64,000 nt of DNA from Marinobacter maritimus (GCF_007671675.1 NZ_VCGW01000006.1:115941-179940), one strand, 5' to 3'; shown: positions 24,870-34,258, numbered from the stretch's first letter. The notes: generated by a model not told the origin, from the sequence alone. Numbers and translations are program-made.

Positions 24870-26240
24870 TCAAGAACTGCTACCCCGTCGGACGAATGGA
24901 AAGTCCGCAAGTAACGCCTCATCAAAGTGCTGTCGATCCACCTTAAGATAGGCGGTGGCAGCGTTTTCAACAATGACTACATCCTGCACACCCGGCAAGC
25001 TGCGCAGACTGCCATCAACATCGTCGTACTGGTCGCTGACCATGTCCCGCAACTGTACCACGAAACCTGATGAGTGGCCCGGCGCAGGCATGGTCAGAGC
25101 AACCAGCAGCCATAGCCCGAGAACGGCCACCATAAACCACACAACACCTTCAATTCCAAACCGCTGCAACAGGTAACCACCAAAGGCTCCACCCAGAAAA
25201 GCGCCCATGAACTGCGAGGTTGAATACACACCCATGGCCGTTCCTTTGCTGGCCGCCGGCGCCTCTTTGCTGATCAGAGAAGGAAGGCTGGCTTCCAGCA
25301 AATTGAAGGCCATAAAAAAGAAAAACATTACAACCCATGCGAAGACAAGACCAGAAGACACTTCAGAAAGCCCTGCCGTCGCAACGGTAAGCAGAGCAAT
25401 TGCACCACAGAGTACCGTTTTCATCATCCGTTTTTTCTCGCCAATAATGATAAAAGGCACCATGGCAAAAAATGAGGTAATCATCACACTCAGGTAAAAC
25501 CACCAGTGTGAAGCGCTGGCTAGTCCAAGCTGATTCTGCAGAACCGATGGAAACACCAGAAACAGCGAAGTCAGCACCAGGTGCAGTGCGAAAATACCAA
25601 AATCCAGTCGCAACAACCGCTTGTCAGACAGAACTCTTCCAAGCATGGCTTTTGCAGGGTGAGTGTCGGCACTGATTTTATGCTGGTGCGGCGTAGGCAC
25701 CACACGGCTAACAATGAGCAGGGCTATCATGGCCAGCACTGCGGTGGCATAGAAAATCCCGGACAGCCCCCATACCGAACCCAGCAGCGGCCCGAGCACC
25801 AACGAGACGGAAAAGGAAAGCCCGATAGAGATGCCCACCGTCGCCATGGCTTTGGTTCGCTCTTCTTCCCGGGTAAGATCACTGAGCAGCGCCATGAGCA
25901 CACTGGCAATAGCGCCCGCGCCCTGAAGAATCCGACCAGCGATAACAACGTATATTGAATCCGCGGAACCTGCCAGTATGCTGCCCGCAGCAAACACAAC
26001 CAGGCCGATATAGATCATGCGTTTGCGGCCAACCCGATCTGAAAGCAGGCCAAAAGGGATCTGCAGCAGGGCCTGGCTCAGCCCGTAAGCGCCAATGGCG
26101 AAGCCGAGCAGTGCTGGAGTTGCACCTTCAAGGCCATCACCCAGCAACATGAATACTGGCATGATCATGAACAGCCCGAGCATGCGTACAGCATAAACCG
26201 ATGCCAGCGCAAAGACGGAGCGTTTCTCCAGCGTATTCAT
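24870..26240 (-). CDS. MFS transporter with C-terminal YAM-like domain (YajR type)
   Basis: A 456-residue major facilitator with twelve hydrophobic segments and the MFS motif A region GLLSDRVGRKRMIY between TM2 and TM3. After TM12 (about residue 395) there is a soluble extension of about 60 residues containing VSDQYDDVDGSLRSLPGVQDVVIVENAATAYLKVD. This resembles the small ferredoxin-like YAM domain of E. coli YajR. The substrate is unknown; YajR is treated as a drug:proton antiporter-like protein. AGGAG precedes the start. It sits between ssb and uvrA, an arrangement shared with Pseudomonas. Confidence 0.88.
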   Translation of the reverse strand: MNTLEKRSVFALASVYAVRMLGLFMIMPVFMLLGDGLEGATPALLGFAIGAYGLSQALLQIPFGLLSDRVGRKRMIYIGLVVFAAGSILAGSADSIYVVIAGRILQGAGAIASVLMALLSDLTREEERTKAMATVGISIGLSFSVSLVLGPLLGSVWGLSGIFYATAVLAMIALLIVSRVVPTPHQHKISADTHPAKAMLGRVLSDKRLLRLDFGIFALHLVLTSLFLVFPSVLQNQLGLASASHWWFYLSVMITSFFAMVPFIIIGEKKRMMKTVLCGAIALLTVATAGLSEVSSGLVFAWVVMFFFFMAFNLLEASLPSLISKEAPAASKGTAMGVYSTSQFMGAFLGGAFGGYLLQRFGIEGVVWFMVAVLGLWLLVALTMPAPGHSSGFVVQLRDMVSDQYDDVDGSLRSLPGVQDVVIVENAATAYLKVDRQHFDEALLADFPFVRRGSSS

Positions 26241-26417
26241 GGCAGTTGGCTCCTCTCCCGGGGTTTAAAGCGTAACCTTGCGAAAGAACATATCTTCCAC
26301 AGGCGGCGCATTGTAACAGAAGGTTCTCCGGCGGGGGACAGGTACAACTTGATAGGCATTTTCGCCGCGGCCGGCGTAACGCGGTATAATTTACGTTTTT
26401 TCTCCAAGCGAGGTGTT

Positions 26418-29258
26418 ATGGATCATATCCAGATCAAAGGGGCACGGACCCACAACCTGAAGAACATCGACCTGGATATCCCAAGGGACAAATTGATCGT
26501 CATAACCGGGCTATCCGGCTCAGGCAAATCATCCCTGGCATTCGATACGCTTTATGCCGAAGGTCAGCGGCGCTATGTGGAATCCTTATCCACCTACGCT
26601 CGCCAGTTCCTCTCAATGATGGAAAAGCCTGATGTAGACCATATCGAAGGTCTGTCTCCTGCCATCTCTATCGAGCAGAAATCAACATCCCACAACCCTC
26701 GCTCGACAGTCGGTACCATCACAGAGATCTACGATTACCTGAGGCTGATGTTTGCTCGCGCAGGCGAACCTCGATGTCCGGATCACGGCCAGCCACTGGA
26801 GGCGCAAACCGTCAGCCAGATGGTTGATCAGGTACTTGCAATGCCGGAGGACAGCAAGCTGATGATCCTTGCTCCGGTTATCCGGGACCGCAAAGGCGAA
26901 CATCTTCAGGTTGTGGAGACCATGCGCAGCCAGGGCTTCATTCGGCTGCGCGTCGACGGCGTCGTGTATGACATCGACGATGTTCCAACGCTCGACAAAA
27001 AGCGCAAGCACCAGATCGAAGTAGTGGTTGACCGTTTCAAAGTGAAGCCTGGCCTTGAGCAACGACTTGCCGAAAGTTTTGAAACTGCCCTGGGACTTGC
27101 TGATGGCATCGCCCTTGTAGCTCCGATGGATGGCGACAAAAGCCTTGAAGGTGACGAGCACACCTTTTCCGCAAAATATGCATGTACTCAATGCGGCTAT
27201 GCGTTAAGCGAGCTTGAGCCAAAGCTGTTTTCCTTCAACAACCCCGCCGGGGCCTGCCCAACCTGTGACGGCCTGGGCGTCAAGCAATTCTTTGATGCGG
27301 GCAAAATCGTTCAGCACCCGGAAGCAACGCTTGCTGCCGGTGCTATCAAGGGGTGGGACCGCAGGGCGGTGTACTATTTTCAACTGCTGGGCAGTGTTGC
27401 AGAGCACTACGGAATGGACCTGGAAACGCCTTGGGCGGAGCTCCCGGACGACTTTCGCACGGTACTCCTGTTTGGGTCTGGCAGCGAAGAGATTCCGTTT
27501 CGTTATGTGAACTCCCGTGGGCACATTATGGAAAAGTCCCATTCCTTCGAGGGCATCATCCCGAACCTTGAACGTCGTTACCGGGAAACAGACTCACCGA
27601 GCATGCGCGAAGAGCTGGCTCGGAACCTCAGCACCCAGGCCTGCAAGGATTGCAACGGGTCTCGTCTGCGTCGCAGCGCCCGTCACGTTTTTATCGGCAA
27701 TCACAACCTTCCGGACCTCACTCACCTTCCCATTGGGGAAGCCTATACCTATTTCGACACGCTCACGTTACCCGGCCGCAAAGGCGAGATTGCAGAAAAG
27801 ATCACGAAGGAAGTCCGGCAGCGGCTGCAGTTCCTGGTCAATGTGGGCCTGGAGTACCTGACACTTGAACGCAGCGCCGACACGCTCTCCGGCGGCGAAG
27901 CACAACGGATACGGTTGGCCAGCCAGATCGGTGCCGGCCTGGTCGGTGTCATGTATATTCTCGACGAGCCCTCTATCGGGCTCCACCAACGCGATAATGA
28001 TCGATTACTGAGCACCCTCACCCACCTTCGCGATCTGGGCAATACGGTCATCGTAGTCGAACACGATGAAGACGCTATCCTCGCAGCCGACCACGTTATT
28101 GATATTGGACCAGGCGCCGGTGTTCACGGAGGGCAGATCATCGCCCAGGGTACGCCAGCGCAAATCCTCGCCAATCCCGATTCACTGACCGGCCAGTATC
28201 TCAGCGGAGTGAAGGAGATTGCCATTCCCGAAACCAGAAATACGGGAACAGGCAAAACCCTGACTCTGACTGGCGCCACCGGCAACAATCTTCAGGATGT
28301 CACGCTCACCCTGCCCCTGGGCATTATGACCTGCGTCACGGGTGTTTCAGGATCCGGAAAGTCGACCCTGATAAACAGTACGCTTTACCCGGTTGCCGCC
28401 GCCAAGCTCAACAAGGCAACCAGTCTCACCCACGCTCCCTACAAAGGGCTTAAAGGTCTCGACCACCTGGACAAGGTCATTGATATCGACCAAAGCCCGA
28501 TCGGCCGGACGCCCCGATCAAATCCCGCCACCTATACTGGTCTCTTCACCCCCATTCGGGAATTGTTTGCAGGCACCCAGGAGGCACGATCAAGAGGCTA
28601 CAAGCCAGGGCGCTTCTCCTTCAACGTCAAAGGTGGCCGGTGCGAGGCTTGTCAGGGCGATGGCATGATCAAGGTTGAAATGCACTTTCTTCCGGACGTA
28701 TACGTGCCCTGCGATGTATGTAAGGCCAAGCGGTACAACCGAGAGACACTGGAAGTTCGCTACAAAGGTAAAAATATTAACGAAGTGCTGAGCATGACGG
28801 TCGAGGAAGGTCGGGAATTTTTCGATGCAGTACCCTTTCTTGCCCGGAAGCTTCAGACCCTGATCGATGTGGGCCTCTCATACATCCGTTTAGGGCAAAG
28901 CGCTGTAACTCTTTCCGGCGGTGAAGCCCAGCGCGTAAAGCTTGCCAAAGAGCTTTCCAAACGGGACACCGGAAAGACACTGTACATACTCGATGAACCG
29001 ACCACAGGGCTACATTTCTACGATATCCAACAATTGCTGAATGTGCTCCAACGCCTCAGGGATCACGGCAACACCATTGTGGTGATCGAACACAACCTGG
29101 ACGTCATCAAGACAGCGGACTGGGTCATTGATCTTGGGCCGGAAGGTGGTTCTGGAGGCGGTCAGATCATCGCTGAAGGCACACCGGAGCAGATCGCGGA
29201 CAACGCAGCCTCCCATACTGGCCGCTATCTGCAACCCATGCTAATGCGCAAGGACTGA
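26418..29258 (+). CDS. uvrA: UvrABC excinuclease subunit A
   Basis: A 946-residue damage-recognition ATPase of nucleotide excision repair. It has two ABC modules: Walker A GLSGSGKSSL at residues 31-40 and GVSGSGKSTL near 642, each followed by an LSGGEAQR signature and a Walker B/LDEP block. Zinc-binding Cys pairs are visible in CTQCGY...CPTC and in CEACQGDGM...CDVC (about 742-770). I chose ATG 26418 (MDHIQIKGARTHNLKNI), the family's standard start; the frame is open to 26349. A TATAAT lies at 26385-26390 but has no well-spaced -35. A strong terminator follows. Confidence 0.98.
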   Translation: MDHIQIKGARTHNLKNIDLDIPRDKLIVITGLSGSGKSSLAFDTLYAEGQRRYVESLSTYARQFLSMMEKPDVDHIEGLSPAISIEQKSTSHNPRSTVGTITEIYDYLRLMFARAGEPRCPDHGQPLEAQTVSQMVDQVLAMPEDSKLMILAPVIRDRKGEHLQVVETMRSQGFIRLRVDGVVYDIDDVPTLDKKRKHQIEVVVDRFKVKPGLEQRLAESFETALGLADGIALVAPMDGDKSLEGDEHTFSAKYACTQCGYALSELEPKLFSFNNPAGACPTCDGLGVKQFFDAGKIVQHPEATLAAGAIKGWDRRAVYYFQLLGSVAEHYGMDLETPWAELPDDFRTVLLFGSGSEEIPFRYVNSRGHIMEKSHSFEGIIPNLERRYRETDSPSMREELARNLSTQACKDCNGSRLRRSARHVFIGNHNLPDLTHLPIGEAYTYFDTLTLPGRKGEIAEKITKEVRQRLQFLVNVGLEYLTLERSADTLSGGEAQRIRLASQIGAGLVGVMYILDEPSIGLHQRDNDRLLSTLTHLRDLGNTVIVVEHDEDAILAADHVIDIGPGAGVHGGQIIAQGTPAQILANPDSLTGQYLSGVKEIAIPETRNTGTGKTLTLTGATGNNLQDVTLTLPLGIMTCVTGVSGSGKSTLINSTLYPVAAAKLNKATSLTHAPYKGLKGLDHLDKVIDIDQSPIGRTPRSNPATYTGLFTPIRELFAGTQEARSRGYKPGRFSFNVKGGRCEACQGDGMIKVEMHFLPDVYVPCDVCKAKRYNRETLEVRYKGKNINEVLSMTVEEGREFFDAVPFLARKLQTLIDVGLSYIRLGQSAVTLSGGEAQRVKLAKELSKRDTGKTLYILDEPTTGLHFYDIQQLLNVLQRLRDHGNTIVVIEHNLDVIKTADWVIDLGPEGGSGGGQIIAEGTPEQIADNAASHTGRYLQPMLMRKD

Positions 29259-29274
29259 CGCGCAGGTTTTCCGG

Positions 29275-29314
29275 GCACAAAAAAACCGGAGGCGGTGACG
29301 CCTCCGGTTTTTTT
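29275..29314. terminator. Bidirectional terminator between uvrA and rplQ
   Basis: AACCGGAGGCG and CGCCTCCGGTT form a long stem around GTGA, flanked by an A-run and a T-run. It ends uvrA from the left and the alpha operon from the right. Confidence 0.93.
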
Positions 29315-29328
29315 ACGAGACGACAATG

Positions 29329-29724
29329 TTACTCGTCGTCGCTTACTTCTTCTGCTTCGATGTCCAACGGACGACCGACCAGCTCTACGAATGCCATAGG
29401 GGCATTGTCGCCGGCACGGAAGCCACACTTCAGAATACGAAGGTAACCACCCGGACGCTCGTTGTAACGGGGGCCAAGCTCATTGAACAGCTTGGCAACC
29501 GCTGCGTCGTCGCGCAGGCGAGAAAACGCCAGACGACGATTCGCAACCGAATCTTTCTTGGCGAGCGTGATCAAAGGCTCCGCTACCCGACGAAGCTCTT
29601 TGGCTTTCGGCAGCGTTGTTTTAATCAGCTCATGACCAACCAGTGACGCAGTCATGTTACGAAACATGGCCTTGCGATGCGCACTGGTCCTGCTGAACTT
29701 ACGACCACTCTTACGATGACGCAT
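29329..29724 (-). CDS. rplQ: 50S ribosomal protein L17
   Basis: A 131-residue L17 beginning MRHRKSGRKFSRTSAHRKAM, with the conserved HELIKTTLPKAKELRRVAEPLITL block. It binds 23S rRNA near the exit tunnel. The C-terminus has a short acidic extension (DIEAEEVSDDE) after the core. It is the last gene of the alpha operon, 33 bp after rpoA, and is closed by the terminator shared with uvrA. Confidence 0.97.
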   Translation of the reverse strand: MRHRKSGRKFSRTSAHRKAMFRNMTASLVGHELIKTTLPKAKELRRVAEPLITLAKKDSVANRRLAFSRLRDDAAVAKLFNELGPRYNERPGGYLRILKCGFRAGDNAPMAFVELVGRPLDIEAEEVSDDE

Positions 29725-29757
29725 TGCTCTGATTCCTTACCTTAAACTAATCGGCAA

Positions 29758-30762
29758 TCAACCGCCCAGAACCCGGTCGTCGCCACGAAGGCTAGCCGGC
29801 GGCCAGTTATCAAGACGCATCCCCAGAGACAAACCGCGGGACGCCAAAACGTCCTTGATCTCGGTGAGCGACTTCTTACCAAGGTTAGGCGTCTTCAACA
29901 GCTCAACTTCTGTGCGCTGGATAAGATCGCCGATGTAGTAAATATTTTCGGCCTTCAAGCAGTTTGCTGAACGCACTGTCAGCTCCAGATCATCAACCGG
30001 GCGCAGCAGAATCGGATCAATTTCTTCCTCTTCTTCGACACGCTCTGGCTCTTTTTCATGATCAAAGTCGACAAATACTGCCAGTTGCTGTTGGAGAATC
30101 GTGGCCGCCCGACGAATTGCTTCTTCCGGATCGATGGTGCCATTGGTCTCCAGATCAATAACCAGCTTGTCCAGGTCAGTGCGCTGCTCTACCCGTGCGC
30201 TTTCCACGGAATAAGCCACGCGGCGAACCGGGCTGAAGGTTGCATCCAGTTGCAGACGTCCGATGGCGCGGGTCTCATCTTCATCGAGACCACGCTGATC
30301 CGCAGGCTCATAGCCGCGACCGCGGGCCACCCGAAGACGCATGTTCACTTCACCATTTTCACTCAGGTGACAGATCACATGATCCGGATTGGAAATCTCA
30401 ACATCGTGATCCAGCTTGATATCACCGGCTGTAACGACGCCCGGACCTTTCTTGCTGAGCGTGAGCTCAGTATCGTCCCGACCGTTCATCTTTACCGCAA
30501 CGCCCTTGAGATTCAGAAGAATCTCAATCACGTCTTCCTGGACACCCTCGATTGCGCTGTACTCGTGCAAGACACCGTCAATCTGCGCTTCAGTTACGGC
30601 GCAGCCCGGCATCGAAGACAAGAGAATTCGACGCAACGCGCTTCCTAAAGTATGGCCAAAACCCCTTTCCAGAGGTTCAAGCGTAACCTTGGCGCGAGTC
30701 GCACCCGATTCCTTCACGTCAATGGTACGAGGTGTCAATAACTCTTGTACTGAACGCTGCAT
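29758..30762 (-). CDS. rpoA: RNA polymerase alpha subunit
   Basis: A 334-residue alpha subunit. The N-terminal assembly domain is visible from KVTLEPLERGFGHTLGSALRRILLSSMPG. A linker with several acidic residues (EKEPERVEEEEEIDP) leads to the C-terminal domain (about 250-325), which contacts UP elements and activators: LELTVRSANCLKAENIYYIGDL and TPNLGKKSLTEIKDVL. It lies in the alpha operon between rpsD and rplQ, the usual order, so its synthesis is tied to ribosomal proteins. Confidence 0.98.
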   Translation of the reverse strand: MQRSVQELLTPRTIDVKESGATRAKVTLEPLERGFGHTLGSALRRILLSSMPGCAVTEAQIDGVLHEYSAIEGVQEDVIEILLNLKGVAVKMNGRDDTELTLSKKGPGVVTAGDIKLDHDVEISNPDHVICHLSENGEVNMRLRVARGRGYEPADQRGLDEDETRAIGRLQLDATFSPVRRVAYSVESARVEQRTDLDKLVIDLETNGTIDPEEAIRRAATILQQQLAVFVDFDHEKEPERVEEEEEIDPILLRPVDDLELTVRSANCLKAENIYYIGDLIQRTEVELLKTPNLGKKSLTEIKDVLASRGLSLGMRLDNWPPASLRGDDRVLGG

Positions 30763-30797
30763 AGACGCCCCTATCTACTATCGTTGCTAACCGGGCT

Positions 30798-31418
30798 TTA
30801 CTTGGAGTAAAGCTCGACGATGAGGTTCTCATTGATGTCGGCCGGCAGTTCAGTACGCTCAGGCACTGACTTGTAAACGCCGGACATCTTGGTGGCGTCG
30901 ACCTCTACCCAGCTCACCGGCGCACGGCTTGCAGACAGATCCAGAGCGCCTTTAACGCGCAGCTGGTTTCTGGCTTTTTCGCGTATGCTCACAACATCAC
31001 CTGCCTTGACCTTGTAGGAAGGAATATTCACTACCTTGTCATTGACCAGGATCGCTTTGTGAGAGACGAGCTGACGGGACTCAGCACGGGTAGAACCGAA
31101 ACCCATGCGATACACAACGTTATCAAGGCGCGTTTCAAGAAGTTGCAGCAGGTTTTCACCGGTTGCACCCTTCAGACGGGCAGCCTCTTTGTAGTAGTTG
31201 CGAAATTGCTTTTCAAGAACGCCGTAAATACGACGAACTTTCTGTTTTTCACGAAGCTGTACGCCATATTCGGACAGACGACTGCGACGCGCGCCGTGCA
31301 TACCCGGCGGGGTCTCGATGTTGCACTTCGAATCCAGCGCGCGAACACCGCTCTTTAGAAAAAGATCTGTCCCTTCACGACGAGACAGCTTGCACTTCGG
31401 GCCTATATAACGAGCCAT
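30798..31418 (-). CDS. rpsD: 30S ribosomal protein S4
   Basis: A 206-residue S4 with MARYIGPKCKLSRREGTDL at the start and the S4 RNA-binding domain LETRLDNVVYRMGFGSTRAESRQLVSHKAI (about 90-155). It nucleates 16S 5'-domain assembly. The zinc-binding Cys cluster of some bacterial S4 proteins is absent; only isolated Cys residues remain. In E. coli S4 represses the alpha operon by binding the rpsM leader. Here the rpsM leader is short, and I cannot confirm the pseudoknot by eye. Confidence 0.97.
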   Translation of the reverse strand: MARYIGPKCKLSRREGTDLFLKSGVRALDSKCNIETPPGMHGARRSRLSEYGVQLREKQKVRRIYGVLEKQFRNYYKEAARLKGATGENLLQLLETRLDNVVYRMGFGSTRAESRQLVSHKAILVNDKVVNIPSYKVKAGDVVSIREKARNQLRVKGALDLSASRAPVSWVEVDATKMSGVYKSVPERTELPADINENLIVELYSK

Positions 31419-31436
31419 ATTTCACTGTCTCCTGTG

Positions 31437-31826
31437 TTAGACGCGGCGCTTTTTGGGCGGACGACAGCCGTTATGGGGAATCGGCGTCACATCTGTGATG
31501 TTAGTGATCTTGTAGCCGCACGAATTAAGCGCGCGAACTGCAGATTCACGTCCGGGTCCGGGTCCCTTAACCTCTACGTCCAGGTTTTTAAGGCCGTATT
31601 CAGCAGCCGCGTTACCGGCTCTTTCAGCTGCTACCTGCGCAGCAAAAGGTGTACTTTTACGCGACCCACGAAAACCGGAACCACCTGAGGTGGCCCAGGA
31701 CAGAACGTTGCCCTGTCGGTCTGAAATGGTCACGATCGTGTTATTGAAGGACGCGTGAATGTGCGCGACGCCATCAACAACTGTCTTTTTCACCTTTTTA
31801 CGGGTACGTGTACCTGGCTTTGCCAT
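31437..31826 (-). CDS. rpsK: 30S ribosomal protein S11
   Basis: A 129-residue S11 with GVAHIHASFNNTIVTISDRQGNVLSWAT and the C-terminal DVTPIPHNGCRPPKKRRV, the basic tail that lies at the mRNA exit region of the 30S platform. The HNGCRPPKKRRV end is nearly invariant in bacteria. It lies 13 bp after rpsM and 18 bp before rpsD in the alpha operon. Confidence 0.98.
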   Translation of the reverse strand: MAKPGTRTRKKVKKTVVDGVAHIHASFNNTIVTISDRQGNVLSWATSGGSGFRGSRKSTPFAAQVAAERAGNAAAEYGLKNLDVEVKGPGPGRESAVRALNSCGYKITNITDVTPIPHNGCRPPKKRRV

Positions 31827-31839
31827 GTTTGCCTACCTG

Positions 31840-32196
31840 TTACTTACGAATAGGTTTGCGTGGACCTTTACGGGTGCGTGCGTTGGTCTTGGTGCGCTGA
31901 CCACGGACTGGAAGCCCATGACGATGGCGCAGACCACGGTGACATCCGAGATCCTTCAAACGCTTGATGTTCATCTGTACTTCACGACGCAGATCGCCTT
32001 CGACAATTGCTTTCCCCACTTCAGTACGAAGTGTCTCAAGCTGCTCGTCGGACAGGTCTTTGACCTTGACGTCCGGCTTAACGCCGGTTGCATCGCAAAG
32101 CTTCTGGGCTGTGGTCTTGCCAACACCGAAAATGTAGGTGAGCGAGACAACAGCATGTTTGTGATCGGGTATATTGACACCGGCTATACGTGCCAT
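31840..32196 (-). CDS. rpsM: 30S ribosomal protein S13
   Basis: A 118-residue S13 starting MARIAGVNIPDHKHAVVSLTYIFGVG, with the RHRHGLPVRGQRTKTNARTRKGPRK tail that reaches the P-site tRNA and bridges to the 50S. It is the first ribosomal protein gene after rpmJ and follows a 142-bp spacer with a good sigma-70 promoter (32260-32289), so the alpha operon can be transcribed independently of the spc operon. Confidence 0.98.
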   Translation of the reverse strand: MARIAGVNIPDHKHAVVSLTYIFGVGKTTAQKLCDATGVKPDVKVKDLSDEQLETLRTEVGKAIVEGDLRREVQMNIKRLKDLGCHRGLRHRHGLPVRGQRTKTNARTRKGPRKPIRK

Positions 32197-32259
32197 CCAA
32201 ATTACTCCGCGTTCAAAGCTTTGCTGTGTGAATTTTCCGCCACTATAAAAGGGCGCGAA

Positions 32260-32289
32260 ATAATAGCGCCTGACCCGCTACCGAGTCAA
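32260..32289 (-). promoter_or_regulatory. Sigma-70 promoter of the alpha operon (rpsM)
   Basis: On the minus strand TTGACT, an 18-bp spacer and TATTAT, located in the rpmJ-rpsM spacer. The start point would lie about 55 bases before rpsM, leaving a short leader. Confidence 0.7.
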
Positions 32290-32338
32290 GCGCTATCATT
32301 CTTACCCTTTTCACAGACCAGGTTGTTTCCCGAGGGAA

Positions 32339-32452
32339 TCAGCCCTGACGCTGCTTATGGCGAGGTTCCGGGCAAATGACTCGTACCGAGCCATTGCGAC
32401 GAATTACTTTGCAGTTACGGCAAATTTTCTTTACCGAAGCGCGTACTTTCAT
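32339..32452 (-). CDS. rpmJ: 50S ribosomal protein L36
   Basis: A 37-codon gene between secY and rpsM, easily missed because of its length. The protein starts MKVRASVKKICRNCKVIRR and ends RHKQRQG. It keeps the zinc-ribbon ligands Cys11, Cys14, Cys27 and His32, so it is the zinc-binding (C+) form. A C- paralogue for zinc limitation would have to be elsewhere. It follows secY after 30 bp as the last gene of the spc operon. The order secY-rpmJ-rpsM is standard. Confidence 0.95.
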   Translation of the reverse strand: MKVRASVKKICRNCKVIRRNGSVRVICPEPRHKQRQG

Positions 32453-32482
32453 TGTCGACTCCAGTTTTCAAGGGGAACGGGA

Positions 32483-33805
32483 CTAACCGTTCCGACCATA
32501 GCCCTTGAGATTGGATTTCTTCATCAGCGATTCATACTGATGCGACATCAGGTGCGACTGAACCTGAGCCATGAAATCCATCACCACGACTACAACAATC
32601 AGCAGTGAGGTGCCGCCCAGATAGAAGGGCACATTCCCGGCAACCATCAGAAACTGAGGGAACAGGGAAACTGCTGCAATGTACATTGCACCGAACAGCG
32701 TCAGACGAGTTAGCACGCCATCAATATATTTGGCGGTCTGATCGCCCGGACGAATGCCCGGAATAAACGCTCCTGAGCGCTTGAGGTTATCCGCGACTTC
32801 CTTTGGGTTATACATCAACGCTGTATAGAAGAAACAGAAGAATACCACTGCTGCTGCAAACAGAATAATGTACAACGGCTGGCTCGGAGCGAGTGCCTGG
32901 GAGACGTCACTCAGCCATTCCATGCCTTCACCTTGGCCAAACCACTGACCCAACGATGCCGGGAACAGAAGAATGGACGAGGCAAATATGGGCGGGATGA
33001 CCCCGGCCATGTTCACCTTCAAAGGCAAGTGACTGGACTGCTGTGCAAACACCTGACGACCTTGCTGACGCTTGGCATAGTTGATAGTCAGACGACGCTG
33101 GCCGCGCTCCATGAAAACCACGAAGCCAACCACTGCAATCGCCAGGACACCAATACCCAGAACAACCAACAAGCTCATTTCGCCGTTACGGGCCTGTTCC
33201 AGAGTCTGCCCAATCGCACCCGGAAGTCCGGCTACTATACCAGCAAAGATCAAGAGAGAAATGCCGTTTCCAACACCTCGCTCGGTAATCTGCTCGCCCA
33301 GCCACATCATGAAGACCGCACCGCTGACGAAAGACACAACCGCCACAAAATGGAAGCTGTAACTGTCGTTGAAGGTAACGCCCTGCGACGCCAAACCAAC
33401 AGAAATCCCAAAACCCTGAACCAGGGCAAGAATAACCGTACCATACCGCGTGTACTGGCTGATCTTCCGACGTCCAGCCTCACCCTCTTTTTTCAGCTGC
33501 TCAAGCTGCGGACTTACCGCAGTCATGAGCTGCATGATAATCGAGGCCGAGATATACGGCATGATACCGAGAGCGAAGATACTCATACGCTCGAGCGCAC
33601 CACCGGAAAACATGTTGAACATGCTCAGAATCGTACCCTGATTCTGTTCAAACAGTGCTGCCAGCCGGTCGGGGTTAATACCTGGCACAGGAATGTGGGC
33701 ACCAACCCGGTACACCAACAATGCCAGGAAGACAAACCAGAGCCGGGATTTCAGCTCAGCAAGTCCTTTTCCCGCGCCCGCAGGCAATGATGCGTTCTTC
33801 GCCAT
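32483..33805 (-). CDS. secY: Preprotein translocase subunit SecY
   Basis: A 440-residue inner-membrane protein with ten transmembrane segments, forming the protein-conducting channel with SecE (encoded at 59185) and SecG. Family marks are VYRVGAHIPVPGI in TM1, the plug region SMFNMFSGGALERMSIFALGIMPYISASIIMQL, and the cytoplasmic KEVADNLKRSGAFIPGIRPG loop that contacts SecA and ribosomes. It is encoded inside the spc operon 17 bp after rplO, the conserved location, which links export capacity to ribosome synthesis. Confidence 0.98.
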   Translation of the reverse strand: MAKNASLPAGAGKGLAELKSRLWFVFLALLVYRVGAHIPVPGINPDRLAALFEQNQGTILSMFNMFSGGALERMSIFALGIMPYISASIIMQLMTAVSPQLEQLKKEGEAGRRKISQYTRYGTVILALVQGFGISVGLASQGVTFNDSYSFHFVAVVSFVSGAVFMMWLGEQITERGVGNGISLLIFAGIVAGLPGAIGQTLEQARNGEMSLLVVLGIGVLAIAVVGFVVFMERGQRRLTINYAKRQQGRQVFAQQSSHLPLKVNMAGVIPPIFASSILLFPASLGQWFGQGEGMEWLSDVSQALAPSQPLYIILFAAAVVFFCFFYTALMYNPKEVADNLKRSGAFIPGIRPGDQTAKYIDGVLTRLTLFGAMYIAAVSLFPQFLMVAGNVPFYLGGTSLLIVVVVVMDFMAQVQSHLMSHQYESLMKKSNLKGYGRNG

Positions 33806-33822
33806 TTAGTCCTCGACTCGTC

Positions 33823-34257
33823 TTAGTCTTCGACTTTCCCACCCGCGGCAGAAATTGCCTCGCGCGCGCCTTTGGTTACCCGAAGTCCCTTAACGGTTAC
33901 TGCACGGTCAAGCTCGCCGGACAGAATAACCTTGGCTTCGCGAATCTCATCGCGGATGATGTCGGCCTTTTTAAGGGCCGCAAGATCCACAATATCGCCT
34001 TCAACCTTCGCCAGTTCGTTCAAGCGAACTTCGGCAACATAACGCTGCTGACGCGATGTAAAACCAAACTTCGGCAGACGACGAGCCAAAGGCTGCTGAC
34101 CACCCTCGAAACCAGGAGCAACACTGCCCCCGGACCGGGCTTTCAGACCTTTATGACCACGGCCACCGGTTTTACCGAGACCGCTTCCGATACCACGGCC
34201 AACGCGCCTGGCGGCGGGGCGTGAACCAGGCTCCGGACTAAGTTCGTTCAGACGCAT
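33823..34257 (-). CDS. rplO: 50S ribosomal protein L15
   Basis: A 144-residue L15 from MRLNELSPEPGSRPAARRVGRGIGSGLGKTGGRGHKG; the Gly/Arg-rich N-terminal arm penetrates the 50S. I chose ATG 34257 rather than the upstream in-frame codon at 34272 because it gives the family start and length. It begins 1 bp after rpmD and precedes secY, as in other spc operons. Confidence 0.97.
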   Translation of the reverse strand: MRLNELSPEPGSRPAARRVGRGIGSGLGKTGGRGHKGLKARSGGSVAPGFEGGQQPLARRLPKFGFTSRQQRYVAEVRLNELAKVEGDIVDLAALKKADIIRDEIREAKVILSGELDRAVTVKGLRVTKGAREAISAAGGKVED

Positions 34258-34258
34258 C

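Noticed and set aside
26241..26417. A possible LexA (SOS) box controlling uvrA or the neighbouring MFS-ssb genes
   Set aside because: No CTGT-N8-ACAG dyad was found in the spacer. TTGATA at 26349 and TATAAT at 26385 are 30 bp apart, too far for one promoter.
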